A stretch of 64,000 bases of DNA from Siderastrea siderea (taxonomy: Eukaryota; Cnidaria; Anthozoa; Scleractinia; Rhizangiidae). The position numbers and the translations under genes are program-made. This document shows positions 28,396-36,320 of this stretch, one piece after another; the first letter of the stretch is position 1; every line of letters starts with the position of its first letter. The notes under the pieces were generated by a model. It saw only the letters and a list, made by a program, of their open reading frames with translations, did no database searches and had not been told where the DNA came from. The stretch covers positions 51,241,533-51,305,532 of the forward strand of contig OZ034967.1 of the NCBI GenBank assembly GCA_964030785.1, given 5' to 3'.

Positions 28396-29796
28396 TCAGT
28401 GTTGGTAAATGTTATACAACACGGCTCCGTTCCTGTCAATCTCCAGCAAATTCTCAAATTCTCCATACACGAGTACGGTTATATTGACACCGGGGGCAGC
28501 TCCAAATTCCAAGACCAGTTGTAAATCGCCCGTTTGCTTGGGGTTGAGGTTTTGACTGTCAGCACATCCATTGGCCACATTGTCAAACATGTACAAGGTA
28601 CAATTTTTATCTTGGCCCCAATCCAACAGTTCTACCATGTTGCCTTTCTTTTTACACCAGGCACCACTGGCTTGCAGAAAACGGAAGTAGCCTAGATTAT
28701 CTCGGGTGCCATTGTCATGCACTAACTGGAGGGTTTCATAAGGGTATTCTTCTCCTCTGACAATCTGTTTAATGGACGTCAGACCAAATTTCTGGAAACA
28801 GAACGGATCTCGGGTCACATCTCCATTGAAGGCACGGCTGTCCAGTAATCCCACAATCAATCGGTCAGGTATTCTGTTTTGAAACAGGTTAGGGATATCA
28901 AAGCGGACCAGGTTGCCTTGCATGCTGAAGGTCCGGATTTCACTGCGGACGGTCGGGTAAGTCGCCACTTGGCCTTCATTGTGTCTTTTGCTAGATATAC
29001 TCTGGTAGATGGCGTCATTCAAACGTAGTTGACAGAGATGAAACCGTAGTTTCACATCCCCTTCCATCAATCGGCCAGCTTGACCCACTCCATTCAAAAA
29101 CAGGCTGGGACCATTGAAATGAAATTTCATCTTGATTTCGATGCCTGGCACCAACAGTTTGCCAGTGTGAAAGACTTCCAAGTGCGGGGTAAACACTAGA
29201 CTGTGGGTGACACCTCCAGCATACTTGGCCACTTCAGCTTTCATGGCGCCCAAGGCCCTTTTGTGATTGGCAGGGAGATTCTGGTAGTCTACATGTCCGG
29301 CATTAGCATTCGCTGTGGTGTTGGTGTTGGTGGCAGTCCATTCGGGTGGGAAATCCACTTGATTGAACCATCCTTGGGGTCCTAACACGGTCTTGCCATC
29401 TTCTCGGTCATAATTCAACAAGTTTTCTAGGTAAGCTTTGTAATGATACGTGTCGGATTGAGGACTGATCAACGTGCCATTCAACTGCATGTCAATTTGT
29501 TTGATGATGGAATGGGCCAAATTATTGACGGGCCACAATTTCTGATTGGCCACCAAGTTCCCGGCATCCTCCTTTTTCAAACTCAATTCCATGGTAAAGT
29601 AACTGCGTCCCAAATCCACAAAATCGTCCAATCCCGGTATGATGAATTCCATAGGATTGATACCCGTGGTGGTGGGTTGGATGGTGACCATGCGATAGGC
29701 ATTGATGCTAATGTCGGTCGGTGGCACCTTGAAAATCCGTAAGGCAGGGTTGGCGGTCCCTTCGGAACGCGGATGCGCTGGGGCAGCTTCGGTCAT
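28396..29796 (-). CDS. Double-jelly-roll major capsid protein (466 aa)
   Basis: Major capsid protein of the Polinton type, expected to form hexon-like trimers. It starts with a conserved N-terminal arm (R-I-F-K-V-P-P-T-D-I-S-I-N), then P-M-E-F-I-I-P-G-L-D-D-F-V-D-L and L-W-P-V-N-N-L-A-H-S-I-I-K-Q-I-D-M. These positions match the family long annotated in animal genomes as F54H12.2-like. The C terminus has L-V-Y-G-E-F-E-N-L-L-E-I-D. Length is normal for the family. TATA-like: complement of tttttatag at 29844-29852, about 50 bp before the ATG and inside the neighbouring gene. Confidence 0.92.
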   Translation of the reverse strand: MTEAAPAHPRSEGTANPALRIFKVPPTDISINAYRMVTIQPTTTGINPMEFIIPGLDDFVDLGRSYFTMELSLKKEDAGNLVANQKLWPVNNLAHSIIKQIDMQLNGTLISPQSDTYHYKAYLENLLNYDREDGKTVLGPQGWFNQVDFPPEWTATNTNTTANANAGHVDYQNLPANHKRALGAMKAEVAKYAGGVTHSLVFTPHLEVFHTGKLLVPGIEIKMKFHFNGPSLFLNGVGQAGRLMEGDVKLRFHLCQLRLNDAIYQSISSKRHNEGQVATYPTVRSEIRTFSMQGNLVRFDIPNLFQNRIPDRLIVGLLDSRAFNGDVTRDPFCFQKFGLTSIKQIVRGEEYPYETLQLVHDNGTRDNLGYFRFLQASGAWCKKKGNMVELLDWGQDKNCTLYMFDNVANGCADSQNLNPKQTGDLQLVLEFGAAPGVNITVLVYGEFENLLEIDRNGAVLYNIYQH

Positions 29797-29797
29797 T

Positions 29798-30034
29798 TTA
29801 GCGGCGTCGTCGTCGAGTGGTACCCCGTCGTCGTCGTGAGGGGTTTTTATAGCGTCGTCGTCGTGCTAAACGTTGTCTCAAATCAAACCCGGGGACTCTC
29901 ATGACCTCGGGACTTAACCATCCACCACGTTGTCGTCGTCGTGGCATGAGTTTCCAAAACGGATACAGTCCACCCCATTGAGACAACCCTCGATTACTAC
30001 GAATCCGTCGAGGTCGTGAATGCACGGGTTCCAT
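29798..30034 (-). CDS. Arg-rich small virion protein (78 aa)
   Basis: It contains P-R-R-R-Q-R-G-G-W-L (about residues 30-39), the shared site, preceded by Q-W-G-G-L-Y. It ends in three Arg clusters (R-R-R-R-Y, S-R-R-R-R-G, R-R-R-R-R). Its start codon shares one base with the stop of the upstream gene (TAATG), and its stop is 1 nt before the major capsid ATG. It is likely a DNA-condensing or cement peptide. No family name is recognised. Confidence 0.7.
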   Translation of the reverse strand: MEPVHSRPRRIRSNRGLSQWGGLYPFWKLMPRRRQRGGWLSPEVMRVPGFDLRQRLARRRRYKNPSRRRRGTTRRRRR

Positions 30035-30360
30035 TAGACTCCCAAAATATCACGTGCACGTTTGGTTTGTTTGGGAAATAAAGCAGTGGCTACACGCACG
30101 GCGTCTTTCACGTTCTTATGACTCAACGCTTTCTTGGCTTGTTTGGTGATTTCTTTTTTAAGGACGTCTTCGGCTTTGCGTTTGATACCTCGTGTCAAAC
30201 CCGTTTCCAAGCCTCTCTTGATATTACTAGGCAATTTTAAAGGATTTCGCGTCCTTATAAGACCTTGCAACCCCCCACGCATCAGATCCGTCATCACTCC
30301 TTTGCCTTGTTGATCATACCACTCGTCGGTTCGAAATCGTGTCAAACTTCCCCCACGCAT
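30034..30360 (-). CDS. Basic helical minor virion protein, pVI-like layout (108 aa)
   Basis: It starts M-R-G-G-S-L-T-R-F and has a second M-R-G-G-L-Q-G-L at about residues 27-34. Both fit an adenain-like (M/I/L)-x-G-G pattern. The remainder is Lys/Arg-rich and helical (L-K-K-E-I-T-K-Q-A-K-K-A-L-S-H-K), ending A-T-A-L-F-P-K-Q. Adenovirus pVI and pVII precursors are processed at such N-terminal sites. The TATA-like complement of tttttatac is at 30416-30424. Function is inferred. Confidence 0.7.
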   Translation of the reverse strand: MRGGSLTRFRTDEWYDQQGKGVMTDLMRGGLQGLIRTRNPLKLPSNIKRGLETGLTRGIKRKAEDVLKKEITKQAKKALSHKNVKDAVRVATALFPKQTKRARDILGV

Positions 30361-30430
30361 GGTGCCTTCTTCTTCACCAGGGATAAACGTTTTGTTTAGG
30401 CTTTATGGGACTCCCCTTTTTATACCGTCA

Positions 30431-30622
30431 TCATCGTCGTCGTCGCTTTTTCCGAAAAGCGGCTTCCAACCCTTTTTTAGCCCCGTAACTCGCAGCACCA
30501 CTTGCGGCACCCAACGCCACAGCTTTTCCTCCAGCGATCAAGGCTGGAATGAGGGCGGCCAGGGGCAAGAGACCCCCTCGTTGCCTTCTTCGTCTCCTTC
30601 GACGCGCTCTTGTCTTGGGCAT
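30431..30622 (-). CDS. pX/mu-like membrane-active core peptide (63 aa)
   Basis: R8-Q-R-G-G-L-L is followed by a long hydrophobic, Ala/Gly-rich segment (L-A-A-L-I-P-A-L-I-A-G-G-K-A-V-A, then A-A-S-G-A-A-S-Y-G) and K-K-R-R-R-R. This Gly-Gly-then-hydrophobic design recurs in Polintons and resembles the precursor of adenovirus core peptide mu. It may insert in membranes or condense DNA. The TATA-like complement of tttttatac (30652-30660) lies 30 bp before the ATG. Confidence 0.75.
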   Translation of the reverse strand: MPKTRARRRRRRRQRGGLLPLAALIPALIAGGKAVALGAASGAASYGAKKGLEAAFRKKRRRR

Positions 30623-30660
30623 CTTTGTTTGTTTTCACAACTCTTGTTTTCTTTTTATAC

Positions 30661-30897
30661 TCAGATGACGTTGCACGTAAACGATTCCCCCGCCCACCGT
30701 TTGCGTTTCCCACTTCGCATTTCTTCCATACGTTTCTTCGTTGATCTTAGGTAATTCTTTTTGGCTAACTTTTCTACCCCTTTGGTGATGGACCAAGCGG
30801 CCTTAGGAATCCCGGCAATCACCGCGTTGACCCCTTCCCCCGCTTGTGGACGCTGTGGTCGGCGTCGTCGTCGTCGTCGTCGTCGTTTCGGAGGCAT
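30661..30897 (-). CDS. Arg-rich small protein with helical core (78 aa)
   Basis: M-P-P-K-R10-P-Q-R-P is followed by G-E-G-V-N-A-V-I-A-G-I-P-K-A-A-W and a basic helix (K-L-A-K-K-N-Y-L-R-S-T-K-K-R-M). Unlike its neighbours it lacks an exact R-Q-R-G-G, having P-Q-A-G-E-G at the same place. It is probably a paralogue of the 30431 and 24947 genes with a changed site. A TATA-like box (complement of tttttta) lies at 30926-30933. Confidence 0.68.
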   Translation of the reverse strand: MPPKRRRRRRRRRPQRPQAGEGVNAVIAGIPKAAWSITKGVEKLAKKNYLRSTKKRMEEMRSGKRKRWAGESFTCNVI

Positions 30898-30930
30898 GAT
30901 TGATTTGGGTTCCCTTCTCGTCTCTCTTTT

Positions 30931-31965
30931 TTATGTCTTTTTGAAGTGTAACGTGACAATGGTATGACCTTCACCAAACTTGACCAAGTCTCCTCCGGCA
31001 CCAATCGTTTCAGCCACTTGAACGTGAATCATTTCCACCACCTCGTTACGAAGAGACATGTAATGAATGTGCAACGGTTCAAAATACAGGGTGCCACGTG
31101 CTTCTCGCTTGTACTGGATTTCACGCAACAAATCAGTCACGCGATTGCCTACCATCATACTGCCTGCCACGTCAGAGTACACGTGCAACGATCGTGTGGG
31201 TTCCCCCACCACGGCACGAAATGCTACATTCAAGTTGGTGAAACGCCAACCACAACTCATACTCAATTCCATATAGTCTTCCACTCGACTGGTGGTCCAA
31301 AACACTGGGTTCCCCTCCTTATCGGTGATATCCTTCCAATCGCTGTTGTTGGTGATGTCGGGGACTTGATCCCCCATGAAGTCTTGCTGTAAGTTCGGCC
31401 CCAAAATCCATCCGCTGGTGATTTTACGTAACCATCCCATCTTGGCAGCTAACTTGGTATGAACGGCAAAGGAGGGCGTGCGAACGGAACCATCATGAGA
31501 GACGTTCGTGTTGTCAATCAGCAGATCCTCCCCTTCCCAACGAAACTTGACGTACGTGTGTTTGCCTTGATCGTCCAAAAACGTACCCCCTTGGATAACC
31601 GATTCCCGTCGTTTCTGTTCCACATGAGTAATGGCGGCTTTCAAAAAACTCACCCCGTCCACCACCCAATCCCAGTCTTTAATATCATCAATTTTGGTCA
31701 CGGCCGCTCCATATTTGTTGTAGGTACCTCCGCTTTTACTGGGTGCTTTCAGGTGCCATTTGATACCTAAGACGTGTTGTCCTTTCATCACCAACTGATA
31801 CAAATTGACGCGCGCATCCGGTAAGGAAATGGCACTCAACCCCACTTGCCAACCACCTCCCGTGAGCTGTAACGGTTGAGGTAAACGAATCTTGAAGGAA
31901 TTGGCTTGGTTGTTGGGAAATTCACGTCGGTTGGCATGACTGGGTAACGTCACGTAGAACGACAT
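30931..31965 (-). CDS. Penton/minor capsid-like protein, paralogue 1 (344 aa)
   Basis: The start M-S-F-Y-V-T-L-P-S-H-A and the pattern F-P-N-N-Q-A-N-S-F-K-I-R-L-P, then G-W-Q-V-G-L-S-A-I-S-L-P, mark the minor capsid/penton-type jelly-roll protein conserved in animal Polintons. It would close the five-fold vertices. A second copy follows directly upstream on the same strand (31980-33020) and shares the C-terminal third: L-H-V-Y-x-D-V, V-R/V-G-x-R-I/V-T-D-L-L-R-E-I-x-Y, V-K-F-G-E-G-H. The ATG at 31965 is preferred to an upstream GTG because the F-Y-V-T-L start aligns with the family. Confidence 0.86.
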   Translation of the reverse strand: MSFYVTLPSHANRREFPNNQANSFKIRLPQPLQLTGGGWQVGLSAISLPDARVNLYQLVMKGQHVLGIKWHLKAPSKSGGTYNKYGAAVTKIDDIKDWDWVVDGVSFLKAAITHVEQKRRESVIQGGTFLDDQGKHTYVKFRWEGEDLLIDNTNVSHDGSVRTPSFAVHTKLAAKMGWLRKITSGWILGPNLQQDFMGDQVPDITNNSDWKDITDKEGNPVFWTTSRVEDYMELSMSCGWRFTNLNVAFRAVVGEPTRSLHVYSDVAGSMMVGNRVTDLLREIQYKREARGTLYFEPLHIHYMSLRNEVVEMIHVQVAETIGAGGDLVKFGEGHTIVTLHFKKT

Positions 31966-31979
31966 GTTGTCTTTGTTCT

Positions 31980-33020
31980 TCACAACACCACTTCCCTTTT
32001 AAAGTGGAGGGTCAGGAGGGCATGGCCTTCACCAAATTTCACCAGATCCCCATTGGTTTCGGCCATCTGGGTTTCCACGATTTCCACCACTTCGTTGCGT
32101 ACTGGGATATATTGAATATGCCGAGGTTCAAAGTGGGTGGTGTTTTGAGGCTGGTACTTGATTTCTCTTAAGAGATCGGTGATACGACCCCCTACCATGC
32201 TGCTGGTGCCTACATCACAATACACATGCAAAGGACGCACCGAGGGAAATTCCAACGAGGGACGAAAGGTCTGGTTCACATTCACAAACCGCCAATTACA
32301 CGTCATACTCAATTTCAGATAATCCCCCTCCACTTTCCAAAAGATGGGGTTGTTGGCGGCATCGCGGATATCGGTCGGAATGGAAATGGAGTCCGAATGA
32401 AATTCTTGCAAGAGATTCGGACCCAATCGATACACGTCCGTCGACACTTGTTCAATCCATCCCATTCTCAGGGCCAAGGATCTGCCCCATGACACGTGTG
32501 CTACTTGTCGTGTGTAATCCACATTGGTCGTATTCAACAACAAATCCCCTTCGGAAGTCCATTCAAACGTCGGGTATAATTTGACGCCATTGTCCTCGGC
32601 CCATTTGTTTTTGGGTTCGGTTTGTTTGGCACGGCTTTGCTCGTAACGGTACACCAGTTGATGAAAAAAGTGCGATCCCGTCGACGAGGCCAATTCCTTT
32701 CTCATATCTCGCCCGTAGACAGTGAGTTCGCGACGTTGATGCCACCATCGATCGTTGCCTTGATCGTCTTGGGCATACACCCGTTCGTGCCATCGTACGT
32801 ACAACAGAGGATGGGAATCACCCACGCCTCCTTCTTCCGCTATCACGGGAATGGTGGGTAAGGATAAACTCACCATACCCACCATCCATCCTCGTCCCAC
32901 AAATCGAATGGGTTTAGGCAATCGGTTTCTGAAATGATGACTCTTGTTCCCAGGAAACTCTTTGGTACTCGCATGACTCATCAACGTCACGTAAAACGAA
33001 GAATTGGGCACCAATGTCAT
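31980..33020 (-). CDS. Penton/minor capsid-like protein, paralogue 2 (346 aa)
   Basis: It starts M-T-L-V-P-N-S-S-F-Y-V-T-L-M-S-H-A-S and keeps the family core E-F-P-G-N-K-S-H-H-F-R-N-R-L-P and G-W-M-V-G-M-V-S-L-S-L-P. The central part differs strongly from paralogue 1 (W-H-Q-R-R-E-L-T-V-Y-G-R-D), while the C-terminal third is closely related. Two different penton-like proteins could give two vertex types or one penton plus one vertex-associated protein. The gap to paralogue 1 is 14 nt. The ATG at 33020 is the first in-frame one next to the family motif. Confidence 0.86.
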   Translation of the reverse strand: MTLVPNSSFYVTLMSHASTKEFPGNKSHHFRNRLPKPIRFVGRGWMVGMVSLSLPTIPVIAEEGGVGDSHPLLYVRWHERVYAQDDQGNDRWWHQRRELTVYGRDMRKELASSTGSHFFHQLVYRYEQSRAKQTEPKNKWAEDNGVKLYPTFEWTSEGDLLLNTTNVDYTRQVAHVSWGRSLALRMGWIEQVSTDVYRLGPNLLQEFHSDSISIPTDIRDAANNPIFWKVEGDYLKLSMTCNWRFVNVNQTFRPSLEFPSVRPLHVYCDVGTSSMVGGRITDLLREIKYQPQNTTHFEPRHIQYIPVRNEVVEIVETQMAETNGDLVKFGEGHALLTLHFKREVVL

Positions 33021-33025
33021 TGTTT

Positions 33026-34204
33026 TTAGCGGCGTCGTCGTCGTTTGCGGGGTCGAAGGGATGTCACGTCTCCACGAGCAATCCAACTATTGTACTTGTC
33101 GGGCCACCCTTTCCACTTGACCAACCAACGACCTTTTTGTCGCTTAAGTACCTTTTCAATGCGAAACACCTCGGACACATGGACTTTTTGTAAATCCTCT
33201 TCATAAAACGTACCTTTGACGGGGGTCTCATCCCATTCGCGAATCTTATACGTGGGGACAGGGCCCGGCACCACACGATGCACCACAAACACTTCTTCGG
33301 TCCAACCGGGTAAATACCCTTTTTCAAAGGTACGATGAATCGTATTGAGACGGACATGATCCCCCACCTTCAATTGGGGTTTTTTGTAGCCTTTCAATCG
33401 TTTGGCATACAATCGTTTCCACACGGCTTCTTCGTTGTCCCACGTCACGTTTTCGGGGGGCATACCAATACTTCGATGCCGGGTGGCATTATACCCTTGC
33501 ACCAACTCGGGTAAGACATCGTCAAATTTCAACGTGTTGGCCGCGGTCAAATAACGGTACAACCGTTCTTTCAAGGTGCGGTTAAATCGTTCCACCACAC
33601 TGGCTTTCGCATCCCCTTCGGTCGAAAAATGATTGATGTCTTGCTCGTCGACCCATCGTTGAAAGGTCCGATTATAAAATTCTTTCCCTCGATCCGTTTG
33701 CAATCGATTCGGGTGACGTCCTCCTTGTCTCACAATCTTCTCAAAGGCTTTCACGAGGGCCACCCCGGTTTTGGTTTTCAACGGTTCGACCCACGCATAC
33801 TTCGACAACACATCCACGACGGTCAACAAGTAGCGTATACCCCGATTATGTTTGGCCAAACGTTGCACTTCCACTAAATCCGCGGCCCATTGATCATCCA
33901 ACCCCCCTACGATCACGGGTAAGGTAGCAAAACGACGACGTCGAGGTTTATGCAAGGTGTAACCCACATCCTGTTCCAACACCTGTTGGGCTTTTTTCAA
34001 AGGGAGACCCTGGGCTTTAGCAAATCGTTGCACCCCACCTAAACTCCCCGGGGTACGAGGATCATGGTAACGCTTTAACCATTGTTGCGAGACATTGGCC
34101 TTCTTCTTCTTCGTTGACGACACAGGGCGTTTGGTTTTCTTCAACCATGAGGACGACGAACTCCAGCGTTGGGTTCTCTTTCGAGGGGCCATACGTTCTG
34201 GCAT
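33026..34204 (-). CDS. int: Retroviral-type DDE integrase with C-terminal chromodomain (392 aa)
   Basis: Joins the TIR ends to host DNA. The RNase H-fold core has D109 (A-A-D-L-V-E-V), D171 (L-Q-T-D-R-G-K-E-F-Y) and E205 (V-V-E-R-F-N-R-T-L-K), with the family phrase F-S-T-E-G-D-A-K-A-S. Residues 1-90 are basic. An SH3-like segment (L-K-V-G-D-H-V-R-L) follows the core, and residues about 345-385 form a chromodomain (F-R-I-E-K-V-L, L-V-K-W-K-G-W-P, N-S-W-I). Chromodomains on integrases steer insertion to modified histones. The 6-bp target duplication flanking the element agrees with this enzyme class. The 5' end overlaps the 34503 gene by 64 nt. Confidence 0.95.
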   Translation of the reverse strand: MPERMAPRKRTQRWSSSSSWLKKTKRPVSSTKKKKANVSQQWLKRYHDPRTPGSLGGVQRFAKAQGLPLKKAQQVLEQDVGYTLHKPRRRRFATLPVIVGGLDDQWAADLVEVQRLAKHNRGIRYLLTVVDVLSKYAWVEPLKTKTGVALVKAFEKIVRQGGRHPNRLQTDRGKEFYNRTFQRWVDEQDINHFSTEGDAKASVVERFNRTLKERLYRYLTAANTLKFDDVLPELVQGYNATRHRSIGMPPENVTWDNEEAVWKRLYAKRLKGYKKPQLKVGDHVRLNTIHRTFEKGYLPGWTEEVFVVHRVVPGPVPTYKIREWDETPVKGTFYEEDLQKVHVSEVFRIEKVLKRQKGRWLVKWKGWPDKYNSWIARGDVTSLRPRKRRRRR

Positions 34205-34503
34205 TCATCCCATAAGGTTGATATGGTAGGGACCGTGTGGGGATGCGCCTTTTGAATGATTCGATACCATCGCCATGCCTCTGGGTGAGCTTTTAACCAT
34301 AAGACAAACACCACCCATCGATACAGGTTACGGTCGACATGGGTTTCTTCAAAGAGGTGGAGAGGATGCGTGTCCTCGGGACATGGGGGTATGGGGATTT
34401 GGGACCCGGGTTGATGATCATATAAGACTTGACAAAGGGTTTGATGACATTGCCATTGCCCCAGGGACAAGATAGACTCCCACGCATCACACACAGACTC
34501 CAT
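34141..34503 (-). CDS. Trp-rich unknown protein overlapping the integrase start (120 aa)
   Basis: Two ATGs are possible, 34539 and 34503. The second is used here because the first lies 1 nt from the stop of the next gene. The protein is rich in Trp, His and Cys (W-V-V-F-V-L-W-L-K, E-A-W-R-W-Y-R, L-W-D-E-C-Q-N-V-W). It has no motif I can name. Its last 64 nt overlap the integrase N terminus. The overlap and lack of homology lower confidence, but the frame is open and fills an otherwise empty 300-bp gap in a dense genome. Confidence 0.5.
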   Translation of the reverse strand: MESVCDAWESILSLGQWQCHQTLCQVLYDHQPGSQIPIPPCPEDTHPLHLFEETHVDRNLYRWVVFVLWLKAHPEAWRWYRIIQKAHPHTVPTISTLWDECQNVWPLEREPNAGVRRPHG

Positions 34504-34539
34504 GGTGACATTGATAAAAAATTTTATTCGTTCTCTCAT

Positions 34540-35409
34540 TTAAAAGAGACCTAGACGGCCGTAACTGATGGTCTCTAGACCTTTCTGCCAGTTCTCCACA
34601 CTGTCACTGTACTTGGGGGGTGGTGGAGCTGGGGCTACCATCATTTCTTGACGGTTCTTGAGATCTTGAATTTCTCGTAACAATTGTTTCTCATACTCTG
34701 TCAAGGGTCGTTCTCGTTCCACGTCCTCTTTCCTTCTGACTGGAGGGCCAGGGATGTCATAGCCCCTCTTGGGATATCCTTGAGCATCACGGGTAGACAA
34801 AGGCGATTCAGCTTGTTGATCGGCTTTTTTGGGAGGGTTGTCATGAAACCACGTCCAGTACTTGGGACCCAAGGGTTGATCGGCCCATCGGAACAAGCCA
34901 CACGTTTTCTTGGAACAAGTCAGAAACAACCGATCGGGGTTCTGGGTCGAATGACTCTGTTGAAGCGTAGCGGGTTCACGGCAAAAGCATTGTAAACCAC
35001 CCCACATGTCCAACACTTCTACATGAGGTTGACTATACACGGCTTTCATATACTCCAGAACTTTATCTTGACCACAAAACAGCAAACACGGTTGCATGGG
35101 ACATTTCACATACTTCCATCCCTTTTGAGATTCTCGGGCCTCCAAACGCACCTCATGGTAAGGACATACCATAGTGTCCACTGAACTGGGAGGATCATAC
35201 ACGGTCGTCAAGGTGAATTGAGGTGATGGGGGTGATTGCTCCACCATGTCATTCAATTCTTTCATCATATCTTCCACAGCAGCTCGGGTGTCTTCCACCA
35301 CGTCGCACACCACAGGATCACAGTCCACGGGCGTCATATGTTGAATGCTCTTCTTCTTCTTCTTCCCCTCTGGGGGATGGGTTGATTTTCTCTTCCGATC
35401 GACAGACAT
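34540..35409 (-). CDS. Double GRF-type zinc-finger protein (289 aa)
   Basis: Two zinc modules are visible. The first, residues 82-115, has C-P-Y-H, K-C-P, C-L-L-F-C-G. The second, residues 141-176, has C-F-C-R, N-P-D-R-L-F-L-T-C, C-G-L-F-R-W-A-D, which is the GRF pattern (Cys-Cys, N-x-G/D-R-x-F-x-x-C, C-x-F-F-x-W) found in nucleic-acid-processing proteins. The N terminus is a Lys-rich localisation-type signal, and the C terminus a charged helix plus Pro-rich end. A single-strand DNA or RNA-binding replication or late-transcription factor is the best guess. It is the first gene of the - strand block, under a TATA box (complement of cctttttatacc, 35446-35457) in the CCAAT-rich divergent promoter. 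Confidence 0.78.
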   Translation of the reverse strand: MSVDRKRKSTHPPEGKKKKKSIQHMTPVDCDPVVCDVVEDTRAAVEDMMKELNDMVEQSPPSPQFTLTTVYDPPSSVDTMVCPYHEVRLEARESQKGWKYVKCPMQPCLLFCGQDKVLEYMKAVYSQPHVEVLDMWGGLQCFCREPATLQQSHSTQNPDRLFLTCSKKTCGLFRWADQPLGPKYWTWFHDNPPKKADQQAESPLSTRDAQGYPKRGYDIPGPPVRRKEDVERERPLTEYEKQLLREIQDLKNRQEMMVAPAPPPPKYSDSVENWQKGLETISYGRLGLF

Positions 35410-35624
35410 CGTACTCAAAGGTTGATGTCACCCCTACCGACCATGCCTTTTTATACCTTAGACCCTTGACTGTCATTGGTCAGCTTATCCTACCCATATA
35501 AGGACTTGTTATCTTCCCATTGGTCAGCTTGTTCAATCCAAATAAGGTCCTCTTGTCTTCCCATTGGTCAACTGTCCCTATTTAAGACGGTCCCTTGGTC
35601 TCTAGATCTTCATTCTCAAAAGCC
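35410..35624. promoter_or_regulatory. Divergent promoter with three CCAAT boxes on a 44-bp repeat
   Basis: The sequence cattggtca(g/a)ct occurs three times (about 35474, 35518 and 35562), spaced 44 bp apart, each within a degenerate repeat cttcccattggtcagctt...aaataagg. attgg is an inverted CCAAT box. A leftward TATA (35446-35457) serves the zinc-finger gene. A rightward ctatttaag (about 35578) serves the SLOG gene. Regular spacing of CCAAT boxes suggests NF-Y binding. Confidence 0.75.
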
Positions 35625-36320
35625 ATGCCCCCAGACATTGACATGATCGGAGAACAAGATCTCGGTGCCTTGGAACTGCAAGTGGGTCATGGCCATGTGG
35701 TCTACACAGGGGGAGCCAAAGGTACGGATGCCCTCGTGGAAGAACATGCCAAACACTTTGGGATGCAACTAGAAGTCCTGGTCCCCCCGAACCATCCTCG
35801 ATCCACTTTCATCACCCCTTCTACGGTGGAAGTCCTGATGCTGGCCAACCCCCATCTTCACCAGGCAGCGGAGAAACTAGGCAAACAAATGCCCAGTCAT
35901 TTTTACACCCTGCAATTGCTGCAACGCAATTATCAAATTGCCAAAAAAGCCCATACCATCTATGCCTTTGGCATCTTGGAACCGGATCATAAACGCGTGA
36001 AAGGAGGCACTGGTTGGACTGTGCAATTGGCTATGGATCAAGGCAAACCCGTCTACCTGTTTGATATACCCAGTCAATCATGGTACCGCTCGGACCATTA
36101 CTACCAAGTCAATGAGAATGCCGCCACCCTGGTCACTGGCAGTCAATTTGTCCCTTGGGGACCCAAAAAGCCCACCCTTCATCAAAGCAGTGCTATCGTG
36201 GGATCCCGGGATGTGGACGAGAAAACCCGAGCCGAAATTCAAGCCTTATTCAACCGCACCTTCTGTCTACCCGAGAACATTGATCAATTACGTATGGAAC
36301 TGGAAGACTTTCATTTGTAA
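35625..36320 (+). CDS. SLOG-like Rossmann protein, motifs in permuted order (231 aa)
   Basis: Residues 25-58 read V-V-Y-T-G-G-A-K-G-T-D-A-L-V-E-E-H-A, the nucleotide-binding loop of the SLOG/DprA/LOG superfamily (G-G-A-x-G-T-D). Residues 112-147 (I-Y-A-F-G, K-G-G-T-G-W-T-V-Q-L-A, K-P-V-Y-L-F-D) are the later SLOG strands and Gly loop. The strand normally found first, V-G-S-R, appears at residues 190-196 near the C terminus (A-I-V-G-S-R-D-V-D). This order suggests a circular permutation. SLOG proteins bind or sense nucleotides and occur in cytokinin synthesis, DNA uptake and prokaryotic immunity. The role here is unknown. Start is the ATG about 40 bp after TATA. It is transcribed alone, away from the virion block. 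Confidence 0.75.
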   Translation: MPPDIDMIGEQDLGALELQVGHGHVVYTGGAKGTDALVEEHAKHFGMQLEVLVPPNHPRSTFITPSTVEVLMLANPHLHQAAEKLGKQMPSHFYTLQLLQRNYQIAKKAHTIYAFGILEPDHKRVKGGTGWTVQLAMDQGKPVYLFDIPSQSWYRSDHYYQVNENAATLVTGSQFVPWGPKKPTLHQSSAIVGSRDVDEKTRAEIQALFNRTFCLPENIDQLRMELEDFHL

